Assembly: GCA_023418315.1 (NCBI GenBank)
Contig: JAEZZY010000056.1
Span: 1-64,000, forward strand
Direction: 5' to 3'
Length of the DNA stretch: 64,000 bases
Source: Bacteroidota bacterium
GTDB taxonomy: Bacteria > Bacteroidota > Bacteroidia > Chitinophagales > Chitinophagaceae
Part shown: positions 16,377 to 24,902 of the stretch, one piece after another
How the letters are laid out: the number at the start of each line of letters is the position of its first letter
How positions within the stretch are numbered: the stretch's first letter is position 1
The notes under the pieces: generated by a model
The model's input: only the letters and a program-made list of their open reading frames with translations
What the model was told of the DNA's origin: nothing
Databases searched by the model: none
Made by a program: the position numbers and the translations under genes

Positions 16377-17072
16377 ATGCTGCATCGTATAGAAAAAGAA
16401 GAAACCCCTCTGCAAAGTGTGGAACGAATAGACAAGCCTATGCACAAAGGATTGCGGAAACAATTGGTACAACTGCTGAAAGAAAAAGGAATTACCGATG
16501 ATGCCGTATTGAACGCAATCGAGAAGATACCGCGCCATTTTTTCCTGGATACCGTATTCGAACGCATTGCATACGAAGACCGCGCCTTCCCTATAGCCGC
16601 ACAGCAAACCATCTCCCAGCCTTATACCGTAGCCTACCAGACCCAGCTTCTGGAGATAAAAAAATTTGACAAAGTACTGGAAATCGGCACCGGCAGCCTC
16701 TACCAATCCTGTGTGCTGGCAGAAATGGGCGCCATCGTTTATACCATAGAGCGGCAGCGGGCCTTGTATGATTTTGTAGGAAAATTCTTTTTCCTGAAAA
16801 AATATCCTAACATCAAACGGCATTATGGAGACGGCTATGAAGGACTGAAAGCCTATGCACCTTTCGACAAAGTGATTGTAACGGCAGCGGCGCCTTTTAT
16901 ACCACCCAAACTCATCGAACAGCTAAAACCGAACGGCATAGCCGTGATTCCGGTAGGCGATGACAGCGGACAAAAAATGTATCGTATCCGAAAAGATGCT
17001 TCAGGAAATATCAGCGAAGAAATTCTGGGCGATTTCATCTTCGTGCCCATGCTTTCGGGGAAGAATAAATAA
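16377..17072 (+). CDS. pcm: Protein-L-isoaspartate O-methyltransferase
   Basis: The 231-aa SAM-dependent enzyme repairs isoaspartyl residues in aged proteins in the cytoplasm. Features include AAQQTISQPYTVAYQTQLL, the SAM-binding stretch VLEIGTGS and IERQRALYDF, and the VTAAAPFIPP segment. One oddity is that the usual GTGSGYQ motif reads GTGSLYQ, with Leu108 in place of glycine. The ATG at 16377 may be early; Met22 (16440) is an alternative because conserved homology begins near there. The gene sits alone between a terminator and the aspartate kinase gene. Confidence 0.92.
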   Translation: MLHRIEKEETPLQSVERIDKPMHKGLRKQLVQLLKEKGITDDAVLNAIEKIPRHFFLDTVFERIAYEDRAFPIAAQQTISQPYTVAYQTQLLEIKKFDKVLEIGTGSLYQSCVLAEMGAIVYTIERQRALYDFVGKFFFLKKYPNIKRHYGDGYEGLKAYAPFDKVIVTAAAPFIPPKLIEQLKPNGIAVIPVGDDSGQKMYRIRKDASGNISEEILGDFIFVPMLSGKNK

Positions 17073-17126
17073 GCGGAAAACGTTCTGAACAGTACACCCT
17101 TTCCCCGTTTTTTAGTTTTTCCTTTC

Positions 17127-17134
17127 TACTTTTG
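17127..17134 (+). promoter_or_regulatory. -7 promoter box (TACTTTTG) upstream of the aspartate kinase gene
   Basis: TACTTTTG fits TAnnTTTG and lies 7 bases before the ATG at 17142, implying a near-leaderless mRNA. Confidence 0.5.
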
Positions 17135-17141
17135 CACCCCC

Positions 17142-18407
17142 ATGAATGTGTATAAATTTGGCGGTGCTTCCATTGCCACACCGGAAAGAATGCAGGCTCT
17201 GCTGCCTATAATGAACGAAGTAACCGAACCGTTGATCCTCGTCGTATCTGCTTATGGCAAAACCACCAACGCACTGGAAGAAATAGTAGCAAAAGCATGT
17301 AAGGAACAAAAACAAGATGCCAAACAACTCGCTCAGCAACTGGAAGAAGCACATACACAGTACGCATCCGCACTGCTACAACCGCCTTTTTTGACGGAGG
17401 CCTTAAAGGCATTGACTGTCTTATTTACCGAATTGCAATGGGCTATAGACGATGCTTCCGAAACGCGATACGACTATTCCTACGACCAGATTGTGTGCAT
17501 GGGCGAACTGATGTCCACTACTATTTTTTATCATTATCTGAACCAAAACGGGCTGAACTATGAATGGGTAGATGCCCGCGATATTATCCGCACGGATGAT
17601 ACCTACCGGGATGCTAAGGTGGATTATGAATTTTCTGCAACACAAGCGGAAAAAATAATCGGTGCAAAACTGAAGAAAGGCAGTTGCGTCATCATCCAGG
17701 GTTTTATAGGTGCCACCTCCGACAATACCTCCGTAACGCTCGGAAGAGAAGGCTCCGATTATACGGCGGCTTTACTGGCTGCCATGCTCGGCGCACAAGG
17801 CGTAACGATATGGAAAGATGTGGAAGGTTTGCAAAATGCCGACCCCAAAGAATTTTCCAATACCGTGAAGATAGAAGCCATCACCTATCATGAAGTAATC
17901 GAAATGGCATACTACGGCGCACAGGTCATTCACCCTAAAACCATAAAACCCCTACAAAACAACAAGATACCACTCTATGTAAAATGCTTTCTGAATAAGG
18001 ATATGAAAGGCACGGTAATCCAAAATGAGGTGAACAGTATGTTTTATCCGCCGTTGATTATCCTGAAAAAAAACCAGACCTTATTGCAGGTAACCACCAA
18101 AGATTTTTCCTTCATTACCGAAGACAATCTCAGCTATCTCTACCGCATCTTCCATGATTTGAAAATTAAAATCAACCTCATCCAAAACGCTGCCATCAGT
18201 TTTGTAGCCTGCATTGACAATAATGAACAAAAACTCGATATGCTGCTCAACAAACTGGAAGAACATTATAAAGTGCTGCGCAATGATAATGTAAGCCTGC
18301 TGACGGTAAGACACTATACTCCCGAAATTTTATTTGATCTGGTAAAAAGCCGCTACCAGTTGCTGGAGCAAAAAACAAGACAAACAGTGCAGGTAGTGAT
18401 AAAATAA
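17142..18407 (+). CDS. lysC: Aspartate kinase
   Basis: The 421-aa enzyme phosphorylates aspartate at the first step toward lysine, threonine, methionine and diaminopimelate. The N-terminal kinase domain has KFGGASIATPERM, the VVSAYGKTTN loop and TLGREGSDYTAALLAA. The KDVEGLQNADPKEF segment and a C-terminal ACT-like region (about residues 300-421) follow. It is monofunctional, with no homoserine dehydrogenase domain. Regulation by end product through the ACT region is likely from family knowledge. It has its own -7 box. Which of several possible aspartate kinase isoforms this is cannot be told from one gene. Confidence 0.92.
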   Translation: MNVYKFGGASIATPERMQALLPIMNEVTEPLILVVSAYGKTTNALEEIVAKACKEQKQDAKQLAQQLEEAHTQYASALLQPPFLTEALKALTVLFTELQWAIDDASETRYDYSYDQIVCMGELMSTTIFYHYLNQNGLNYEWVDARDIIRTDDTYRDAKVDYEFSATQAEKIIGAKLKKGSCVIIQGFIGATSDNTSVTLGREGSDYTAALLAAMLGAQGVTIWKDVEGLQNADPKEFSNTVKIEAITYHEVIEMAYYGAQVIHPKTIKPLQNNKIPLYVKCFLNKDMKGTVIQNEVNSMFYPPLIILKKNQTLLQVTTKDFSFITEDNLSYLYRIFHDLKIKINLIQNAAISFVACIDNNEQKLDMLLNKLEEHYKVLRNDNVSLLTVRHYTPEILFDLVKSRYQLLEQKTRQTVQVVIK

Positions 18408-18452
18408 AATGCCGGCATGGATTTATAGAACAATCGTACTTGTCCTATGTCG

Positions 18453-18485
18453 TTGCATTTTTTAACGGTCTATCCTCTAATTTTG
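18453..18485 (+). promoter_or_regulatory. Promoter of mutS2: TTG, 22-bp spacer, TAATTTTG
   Basis: TTG at 18453-18455 and TAATTTTG at 18478-18485 are 22 bp apart. The ATG at 18494 is 8 bases after the -7 box. An earlier in-frame TTG start at 18440 would lie upstream of this promoter and is therefore rejected. Confidence 0.65.
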
Positions 18486-18493
18486 CGCAGCTT

Positions 18494-20623
18494 ATGTTAC
18501 AGTTGTATCCCGCGCGTGCAGCCGAATCTTTAGAGTATGATAAAATAGTGCAACTGCTGCAAGCTAAATGCCGTACAGATGCCGCTAAGGAACGTGTGCA
18601 AAAATTAAAATTCCAGACCAGGATAGAATACATCGAAAAAGCATTAGCGCAAACCGAAGAATACAGCCATATCCTATCGGCGCAAGACCATTTTCCCAAC
18701 GACTTTACCAGAAATATAGAAAAGGAACTGAAGCTGCTGGGTATTGCCGGCGCAGCGCTGAGCGGAGAACAACTCAATACATGCAAGCAACTTGCCTATA
18801 CCACAAGGGATATTTTATCATGGTTCAAAAGACAGGATCACCTCTTCCCGCAGTTGCGTGCACTTTCCGAAAAGGTTATTTATGAAAAACAAATAGCCGA
18901 CATCATTCACGAAGTGATAGACGATAATGGCGCCGTACGGGATGATGCTTCCAAAGAATTGCAAAGCATCCGAGCCGGATTGGCTAAAAAACGGCATGAC
19001 CTAAGGCGTTTGTTTGAAAGCATTTTAAAAAAATTAGGAAAGCAAGGCTACCTTGCCGATATATCCGAAGGGTTTTTGAACGGTAGAAGAACTGTAGCAA
19101 TCCATGCAGAGCATAAACGCATCGTGAAGGGAATCTTGCATGGAGAAAGCGATACGCAACGCACCGTGTTTATAGAACCGGAAGAAACCATCGAATTAAA
19201 TAACGAAGTTTTTTCTCTGGAACGGGCAGAAGCAAGGGAGATACACCGCATCCTGGCGCAGACCACAGCATCGCTTTCGGGCTTTCAATCTCATCTGGAA
19301 AGCTATTATCACCTCTCTTCCTTGTATGATTTTATTCGCGCAAAAGCATTGCTGGCAAGGGAAATGAATGCCGCCAAACCGAGGCTGTCCCCACATCCCG
19401 GTATCCATTTGGTAAAAGCCTTTCACCCCTTGCTGTATCTGCAACAACAAGCATCCGGCAAGCCTACTATACCCCTCAATATTTCTTTAGATAAAAAAAA
19501 TCGCATCCTCATCATCAGCGGACCTAATGCGGGCGGTAAAACCGTTTCTATGAAAACGGCAGGCTTGCTGCAACTGATGACACAGGCAGGCTTGCTCATT
19601 CCGGCAAGTGCGGAATCGGAAATAGGTATTTTCCGACAAATGATGATCCACATAGGCGATACGCAGAGTATAGAACACGAACTGAGTACCTATAGCGCCC
19701 ACTTGCGGGATATGAAGTATTTTATGGATTTTGCCAATGGGAAAACTTTGTTTTTTATAGATGAGCTGGGCAGCGGCTCCGATCCTAATCTGGGCGGTGC
19801 ATTTGCAGAAGCCATCGTAGAAGAGCTGGCGAATAAACATTCCTTCGGTATCATCACCACCCATTATCTAAACCTAAAAATAATGGCAGGAAAAGTACCC
19901 GGCATTTTAAACGGCGCTATGAGCTTTGACGAAGAAAGACTGGAACCGCTTTACCAACTGACCATAGGCAAACCCGGCAGCTCCTATACCTTTGCCATTG
20001 CAGAGCGTACGGGACTTCCTAAAAAAATTATAGACCGCGCCAGGCAAATTACCGACCGGGGGCATTTCAAGCTGGATAAAATGCTGCTGCAAACCGAACA
20101 GCAATCCGTGCGACTGAGCGATAAGGAAAAACAAATTGATAAACTACTGAAAGAGAACGAACGACTGAAAGAAAAATATGAAGAACTGATTGACAAAGAA
20201 AAACTCAGCCAGCATTATCATACCTTAAAACTGCAAAACAAAATAAAGAAAGAAGAGCTGGATTATCTGCGGGATATGGAACGTAAGTTCAAACAAATCA
20301 TCCACGACTGGAAGAAAACCGAGAACAAACAAGAAGTGATAAACGCCGCAGAAAAAATACTCTTCAAAAGAAAACAAATACAAACCAACGAAGCAGCCGC
20401 CAAGAAGACCGATAAGAATTATGAAACAGTAGGCGGCGCTATGCAGGTAGGCGATCTGGTGCGGCATATCCAAAACCATCAGGTAGGCACCCTTACGGAG
20501 CTGCGGGATAAAAGAGCCATCGTACAGATTGGGCTGATGCCTTTTAATGTGAACCCGGAAGAATGGATTGTAGTACGCAAAAAGAAAAAAACGGATAAAA
20601 AAAACCGGAGCAAAGCATCATGA
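18494..20623 (+). CDS. mutS2: MutS2-family ATPase without a Smr nuclease domain
   Basis: The 709-aa protein has the MutS core and lever region, then the ATPase with Walker A at residues 343-350 (GPNAGGKT), Walker B (TLFFIDELGSGSD) and the ITTHYLNLK switch. A long charged coiled-coil spans about residues 530-620. MutS2 proteins act on recombination intermediates or, in some bacteria, on collided ribosomes. The C-terminus ends in a KOW/SH3-like stretch (VGDLVRHIQNHQVGTL) and a Lys-rich tail; the Smr domain seen in Bacillus MutS2 is absent. The next gene starts inside its stop codon (ATGA). Confidence 0.87.
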   Translation: MLQLYPARAAESLEYDKIVQLLQAKCRTDAAKERVQKLKFQTRIEYIEKALAQTEEYSHILSAQDHFPNDFTRNIEKELKLLGIAGAALSGEQLNTCKQLAYTTRDILSWFKRQDHLFPQLRALSEKVIYEKQIADIIHEVIDDNGAVRDDASKELQSIRAGLAKKRHDLRRLFESILKKLGKQGYLADISEGFLNGRRTVAIHAEHKRIVKGILHGESDTQRTVFIEPEETIELNNEVFSLERAEAREIHRILAQTTASLSGFQSHLESYYHLSSLYDFIRAKALLAREMNAAKPRLSPHPGIHLVKAFHPLLYLQQQASGKPTIPLNISLDKKNRILIISGPNAGGKTVSMKTAGLLQLMTQAGLLIPASAESEIGIFRQMMIHIGDTQSIEHELSTYSAHLRDMKYFMDFANGKTLFFIDELGSGSDPNLGGAFAEAIVEELANKHSFGIITTHYLNLKIMAGKVPGILNGAMSFDEERLEPLYQLTIGKPGSSYTFAIAERTGLPKKIIDRARQITDRGHFKLDKMLLQTEQQSVRLSDKEKQIDKLLKENERLKEKYEELIDKEKLSQHYHTLKLQNKIKKEELDYLRDMERKFKQIIHDWKKTENKQEVINAAEKILFKRKQIQTNEAAAKKTDKNYETVGGAMQVGDLVRHIQNHQVGTLTELRDKRAIVQIGLMPFNVNPEEWIVVRKKKKTDKKNRSKAS

Positions 20624-22011
20624 CCAAAACCACCAAAGCCTATATAGCGCTTGTTTTTATCTGCATCGTATGGGGCACTACCTATCTGGCTATCCGGCTG
20701 GCAGTGCTGGAGTTTCCCGCTTTTTTACTGGCGGCTATAAGGCAGCTTATTTCCGGCATCATCATCCTGCTCATCGGCTATGGCATCAGCAAAAAAGTAG
20801 ATCTTTCCAAAGATAATTTGCTGCATCAGGCCTTCATCGGTTTTCTGCTCATCACGATGGGAAACGGGCTGGTAAGCTGGGGCGAAAAATATGTGCCGAG
20901 TGGCGTAGCAGCGCTTATCTGCTCGCTAATGCCCATCTGTGCCGTAGTCATCAATTTATTCCTTTCCAAAAAAGAAAAACTGAACGGAGTGATTTTGCTC
21001 GGTATGGCGCTGGGCTTATGTGGGGTTGCCTTGATTTTCAAGGACGATGTAGCGGCTCTTTCCGACAGAAAATACCTTACCGGCATGGCAGCTACTTTTA
21101 TAGCCACGGCGAGCTGGGCTTTGGGAAGCGTATTGAATAAAAAGAAAAACGCGCTCATCAATCCTACCTTCAATGCCGGCTTGCAGGTGCTCTTCGGCGG
21201 TCTGTTTCTATTTCTCTTCAGCCCAATTTTTGATGATTATTCCCGCGTGCATTTATTCCACCAAGATGTATTGTATCCGTTACTCTATCTTATTATTTTT
21301 GGTTCGGTGCTTGCCTATACGGCTTATATGTTTGCGCTGAAAGAATTGCCTGTAGGCATCGTTACCTTATATGCCTATGTGAACCCTCTGGTGGCGGTAA
21401 TACTGGGTTATTTCTGGCTTCAGGAAAAGCTCACGCTCTATACGCTATTTGCTTTCATCGCCATCGTATCGGGGGTGTATATAGTGAACTACGGCTACAA
21501 GCGACAACAAAAAAACAAGCGGGTGAGCCTTACAAAACAGAAGCTAATGAAGCCATACATTGAGCCTAAAACAATTTCTTATGGGGGTTATCTCATCACT
21601 ACCGACCAGCGCGCTATGCAGGTGGAGCGTATTCATCATTGGCTTTCCACGCAGTCGCACTGGGCAATCAACATTCCCTATGATACGGTGAACACCTTTG
21701 TGAAAAATTCATTTTGTGCCGGTGTTTTTCACGAGGGCATACAAATCGGATTCGCACGATTTATCACTGACTATAGCGTGTTTGCTTATCTCGCCGATGT
21801 CTATATCGAAAAAGCACACAGAAGCAAAGGACTGAGTAAGCAACTGATGGAGCTGATGATGAATGAAGACTGGGTAAAAAATCTCCGCCGATTATTTCTG
21901 GCTACGAAAGATGCTCATGCACTGTATGCCCGTTATGGATTTGACGCTTTGCGCTATCCAGAAAGAATGATGGAGATTTTTAAGATTGACCAATACGATA
22001 AGCAAAATTAA
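20620..22011 (+). CDS. EamA/RhaT-type transporter fused to a GNAT acetyltransferase domain
   Basis: The 463-aa product starts in an ATGA overlap with mutS2. Residues 1 to about 295 are ten membrane helices in two EamA repeats (VFICIVWGTTYLAIRLAV, FLLITMGNGLVSW, YAYVNPLVAVILGYFWLQE), typical of drug/metabolite exporters of the DMT superfamily. After a basic linker, residues 310-463 form a GNAT domain (QIGFARFITDYSVFAYLADV, AHRSKGLSKQLMELMM, HALYARYGF). The frame is open across the join. A Met at residue 310 (21547) could also start a separate protein. The fusion suggests the exported compound may be acetylated, but this is inference. Confidence 0.83.
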   Translation: MTKTTKAYIALVFICIVWGTTYLAIRLAVLEFPAFLLAAIRQLISGIIILLIGYGISKKVDLSKDNLLHQAFIGFLLITMGNGLVSWGEKYVPSGVAALICSLMPICAVVINLFLSKKEKLNGVILLGMALGLCGVALIFKDDVAALSDRKYLTGMAATFIATASWALGSVLNKKKNALINPTFNAGLQVLFGGLFLFLFSPIFDDYSRVHLFHQDVLYPLLYLIIFGSVLAYTAYMFALKELPVGIVTLYAYVNPLVAVILGYFWLQEKLTLYTLFAFIAIVSGVYIVNYGYKRQQKNKRVSLTKQKLMKPYIEPKTISYGGYLITTDQRAMQVERIHHWLSTQSHWAINIPYDTVNTFVKNSFCAGVFHEGIQIGFARFITDYSVFAYLADVYIEKAHRSKGLSKQLMELMMNEDWVKNLRRLFLATKDAHALYARYGFDALRYPERMMEIFKIDQYDKQN

Positions 22012-22027
22012 AACTGCGGTCTGCTGC

Positions 22028-24514
22028 TTACGGATGCTTGGGCAGCGCCAATAAGTTTAAAAACAATTTATAGGCTCCCGGCACGCCGGCAGGCAATTCA
22101 CGGAAAAAAACCAAGCCGGTATAAACAAAATTTCCTTTACCGTAAGGCGCTACAATGAGCGAGCCGTCATGGGGTTTTTCTCCGGGATCGTGCATACGCA
22201 GCAAAGGCTGATAATGTTCATCCCAATCGGAAGCGAAGTAAATGCCACGTTCTTGTATCCATCCCTCAAAATCTTTTTGGCTAATCTTATTCGGTGTATT
22301 AAATGCCGGATGTGCAGGTTGCAAAAGCGTTATAGGCGCGGTTTCGTCCGTTACCCGATCGCGGGTAAGCACAAAAGGATAAGGACCGATTTTTGTTTTT
22401 AGCGGACCTACGCGGCTGTTGGTATTGTACTGAACGATCAGGTTGCCGCCCTGTTCTACAAAATCCATCATCTTGCCGTGAAGGGCTTGCAAGGCTACAT
22501 TGGTATTATAGGCACGCACGCCGGTGATGAGTACATCAAATGAATGTAGCGGAGCGGTAGCCAATTGTTCATCGGAAAGGATCGTAACATCCATATTCAA
22601 TTGCTTTAGCAAATCCGCTACATCATCCCCTGCGCCGGGTATATAGCCGATGCGGAGTTTCGGTATTTCAATAGGTTCATAGGCTACTTTAAGTGTGGCG
22701 GGTTGCAATAAAACCTGCGTCAGGATATGGTCGTATTCAATCGTGATAAAACGCTTGTCATACTGTTTATTTTCTGTTTCCACTTCAAAATGCAATTCCC
22801 CGTTCACAGCGCTTCCATCGGGAGTTACTTCTATAGGAATCACCGTTTGTGTTCCTTTTCCTGCCAAATGAAAAGCTGCCTCATACTTATTTACCTTCCA
22901 GCCTTTAGGCACTTTTACGTTCAATCTGCCACGGATGCTATCGGTGTAAGCGCTAAGCGTTACAGGGATTTTTTGCGTTTTTGTATCAGTAAATAAACTA
23001 TGGCTGTAAGGAATATTCACGGCTACGGGTGGCAGTATATGCAAGGGCTGATAACGTTCTCCTTTAACCGGATCCACCGATTTATAGCGCACCGGAAGGG
23101 AAATGGAAAAGGTATCATTCATGAGTTTAAAGGTAATGACGGAGGAAACTGCGGCATCATTTTCCGCTTTCGTATTCATCCCTAAATCATGTACCTGAAA
23201 CAATCCTTTTTCCGGAAAAGTTTTCAGCCAATAGGGAGAAGTATAGGGTATATGAGCAGGCAGCTTTACGCTCTGCGATAGTGTGGCGAGCTCGTTTTCC
23301 GCCAGCGGCAAATGAAGCAGGGTATCGGTTTGCGCTGTTTGAATGCTTATTACAGAAACGGGGTGTTTACCGGAACGGAGAAGACTATATTTTACGTGCA
23401 ACTTATCATTAGCCGCAGCGTAGGGAGTAGATACGGTTGCCTCTGCCCACACATGGTTATAGCCCAGGATAATGCGTTTGAGGGCTTCTTGTTTGGATAC
23501 CATCAGCGTGGCAAGTTCTTTGTTTTTTGTGCGGATGTTTTTGAAGGAGGCGTATAAGTCCATCAGCTGCGGTAGTAGATTTTCATCCGGATGCTCTTGG
23601 TAGCGTTGGATAATTGCGGCTATTTTAGCCTTCCAGTTTTTTGTTTCTTCAAAACGATTCCAGCTGATATCCACCCCGTCAAATAAATCATTCTCGGCTT
23701 TTTCTCCTTGGATATGCTTGAAATATTCCCATTGTGTGCCACGGCTTTTTTCCGAACCGAATCCCTGACTTTTGTGCATGGAGCGGCTTTCCGCAGCTAT
23801 TTCCCCATTATATTTTCCCAAAAGAGGGTTAAATCCGCCCACATCTATCTTGAGCTGGTCGGGGGAAGTAGTGTTGTTGCCACCGAAATTGAAGGTATTC
23901 CAAACGATTCTTTTTGCCTGCCATGTAGCGGTATAGCGCAGTTGCTCCGGAAACCGGGAAGGATCGGCGGCAGCGGTAAAGGCTTCTTCTGCCAGGATTG
24001 CCGAAGCCGTATGATGGCCGTGCCCGCCTTCGCCCGTGGCGGGAAAGCGACAAATGATGACATCGGGTTTGAAGGTGCGAATCACCCATACGGCATCAGC
24101 CAGCACACTGTCTTTGTTCCAGAAATGAAACGTTTCTTGCGGATTTTTGGAATAACCGAAGTCATAGGCTCTGCTGAAAAATTGTATTCCCCTGTCGGTA
24201 CGGCGTGCTGCCAGCAATTCCTGTGTGCGAATCATTCCCAGCAGCGGACCTTTTTCGGAGCCGATGAGGTTTTGTCCGCCATCGCCGCGTGTGAGTGAAA
24301 GATAAGCGGTGCGAATGTGCCGTTCATTGGCAAGGTAACTAATGAGCCTTGTGTTTTCATCATCGGGATGCGCCGCCACATAGAGTGCAGAGCCGGTATT
24401 GTTAAGATGCTGCAACGCCCATAGGAGCTCGGAACTGCTCATGGATTTTATAGGTTGCGCATTTGTATAAAAGGTAAAGGTCAGTAATAAATAAAAAGAG
24501 AATAGATGCTTCAT
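22028..24514 (-). CDS. Exported PIG-L family deacetylase with a C-terminal amidotransferase-like domain
   Basis: The 828-aa protein has a signal peptide (MKHLFSFYLLLTFTFYTNAQ) and then a PIG-L deacetylase domain. The zinc-binding motif AHPDDE is at residues 48-53 and a second metal or catalytic motif, HGHH, ends at His168. This family removes acetyl groups from N-acetylglucosamine-type sugars. Beta-rich domains fill about 340-600. The last 200 residues (RIGYIPGAGDDVADLL, FDVLITGVRAYN, GGNLIVQYNT) resemble a class I glutamine amidotransferase fold that may lack catalysis. The product should be periplasmic or surface-located. The substrate is unknown. It converges on the EamA-GNAT gene, with 16 bp between stops. 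Confidence 0.87.
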   Translation of the reverse strand: MKHLFSFYLLLTFTFYTNAQPIKSMSSSELLWALQHLNNTGSALYVAAHPDDENTRLISYLANERHIRTAYLSLTRGDGGQNLIGSEKGPLLGMIRTQELLAARRTDRGIQFFSRAYDFGYSKNPQETFHFWNKDSVLADAVWVIRTFKPDVIICRFPATGEGGHGHHTASAILAEEAFTAAADPSRFPEQLRYTATWQAKRIVWNTFNFGGNNTTSPDQLKIDVGGFNPLLGKYNGEIAAESRSMHKSQGFGSEKSRGTQWEYFKHIQGEKAENDLFDGVDISWNRFEETKNWKAKIAAIIQRYQEHPDENLLPQLMDLYASFKNIRTKNKELATLMVSKQEALKRIILGYNHVWAEATVSTPYAAANDKLHVKYSLLRSGKHPVSVISIQTAQTDTLLHLPLAENELATLSQSVKLPAHIPYTSPYWLKTFPEKGLFQVHDLGMNTKAENDAAVSSVITFKLMNDTFSISLPVRYKSVDPVKGERYQPLHILPPVAVNIPYSHSLFTDTKTQKIPVTLSAYTDSIRGRLNVKVPKGWKVNKYEAAFHLAGKGTQTVIPIEVTPDGSAVNGELHFEVETENKQYDKRFITIEYDHILTQVLLQPATLKVAYEPIEIPKLRIGYIPGAGDDVADLLKQLNMDVTILSDEQLATAPLHSFDVLITGVRAYNTNVALQALHGKMMDFVEQGGNLIVQYNTNSRVGPLKTKIGPYPFVLTRDRVTDETAPITLLQPAHPAFNTPNKISQKDFEGWIQERGIYFASDWDEHYQPLLRMHDPGEKPHDGSLIVAPYGKGNFVYTGLVFFRELPAGVPGAYKLFLNLLALPKHP

Positions 24515-24556
24515 GGAGATGCAAAATAAGAACTTCTGCCTTTTTAGAAGGCTGGG

Positions 24557-24742
24557 TCAGCTATACTTTAGGTTTTTCAATAAGCTTCGTAATACTTCAT
24601 CGGTAGTTTCCGGTTTCTCTGCGTTAAATTCATCCACTTGTCCATCTACAAACATGATTTTACCCAATTGACTATCCACCACCAATAGAGTAGCGTTAAA
24701 ATGACCCGTTTTTTTTGGCGTTCCTAAAAGAGGTTGTGTCAT
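24557..24742 (-). CDS. Small hypothetical protein
   Basis: A 61-aa frame from an ATG at 24742 (MTQPLLGTPKKTGHF) encodes a soluble, acidic protein with no signal peptide. A longer frame from 24820 adds 26 basic residues, but these read through a degenerate repeat at 24774-24796 and look non-coding. It lies between the PIG-L gene and icmF on the same strand. No family was recognised. The gene may not be real. Confidence 0.4.
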   Translation of the reverse strand: MTQPLLGTPKKTGHFNATLLVVDSQLGKIMFVDGQVDEFNAEKPETTDEVLRSLLKNLKYS

Positions 24743-24773
24743 TCGGTAATTGCCATTTCTTCTTGTGTTATTG

Positions 24774-24796
24774 ATTTGACAATTTAAAAATATCAA
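24774..24796. repeat. Degenerate copy of the nearby palindrome arm
   Basis: GATTTGACAATTTAAAAATATC resembles one arm of the perfect palindrome at 24844-24874 (GATTTGACAACTTT) but has lost its pairing arm. A further weak half-copy (AAGATTTG) lies at 24819-24826. Confidence 0.4.
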
Positions 24797-24843
24797 CTTT
24801 TTGCTATTCCTTGTTTTCAAGATTTGCTACCCCACTTTTTCAA

Positions 24844-24874
24844 AGATTTGACAACTTTAAAAGTTGTCAAATCT
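24844..24874. repeat. Perfect 31-bp palindrome downstream of icmF
   Basis: Arms AGATTTGACAACTTT and AAAGTTGTCAAATCT pair over 15 bp around a single central A. The arms are AT-rich and no T run follows the outer end on the icmF strand, so it is not a canonical terminator. It may be a short dispersed repeat, a protein-binding site or an mRNA 3'-end stabiliser. It lies 29 bp beyond the icmF stop. Confidence 0.75.
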
Positions 24875-24902
24875 AATGTCCCGCATTCCATCAAATATCC
24901 CC

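Noticed and set aside
18440..18493. A TTG start for mutS2 at 18440.
   Set aside because: The promoter at 18453-18485 lies inside this extension, so the ATG at 18494 is the likely start.
24844..24874. Reading the palindrome after icmF as an intrinsic terminator.
   Set aside because: No T run follows the stem on the icmF strand, and the arms themselves are AT-rich, so a repeat or binding site is a better description.
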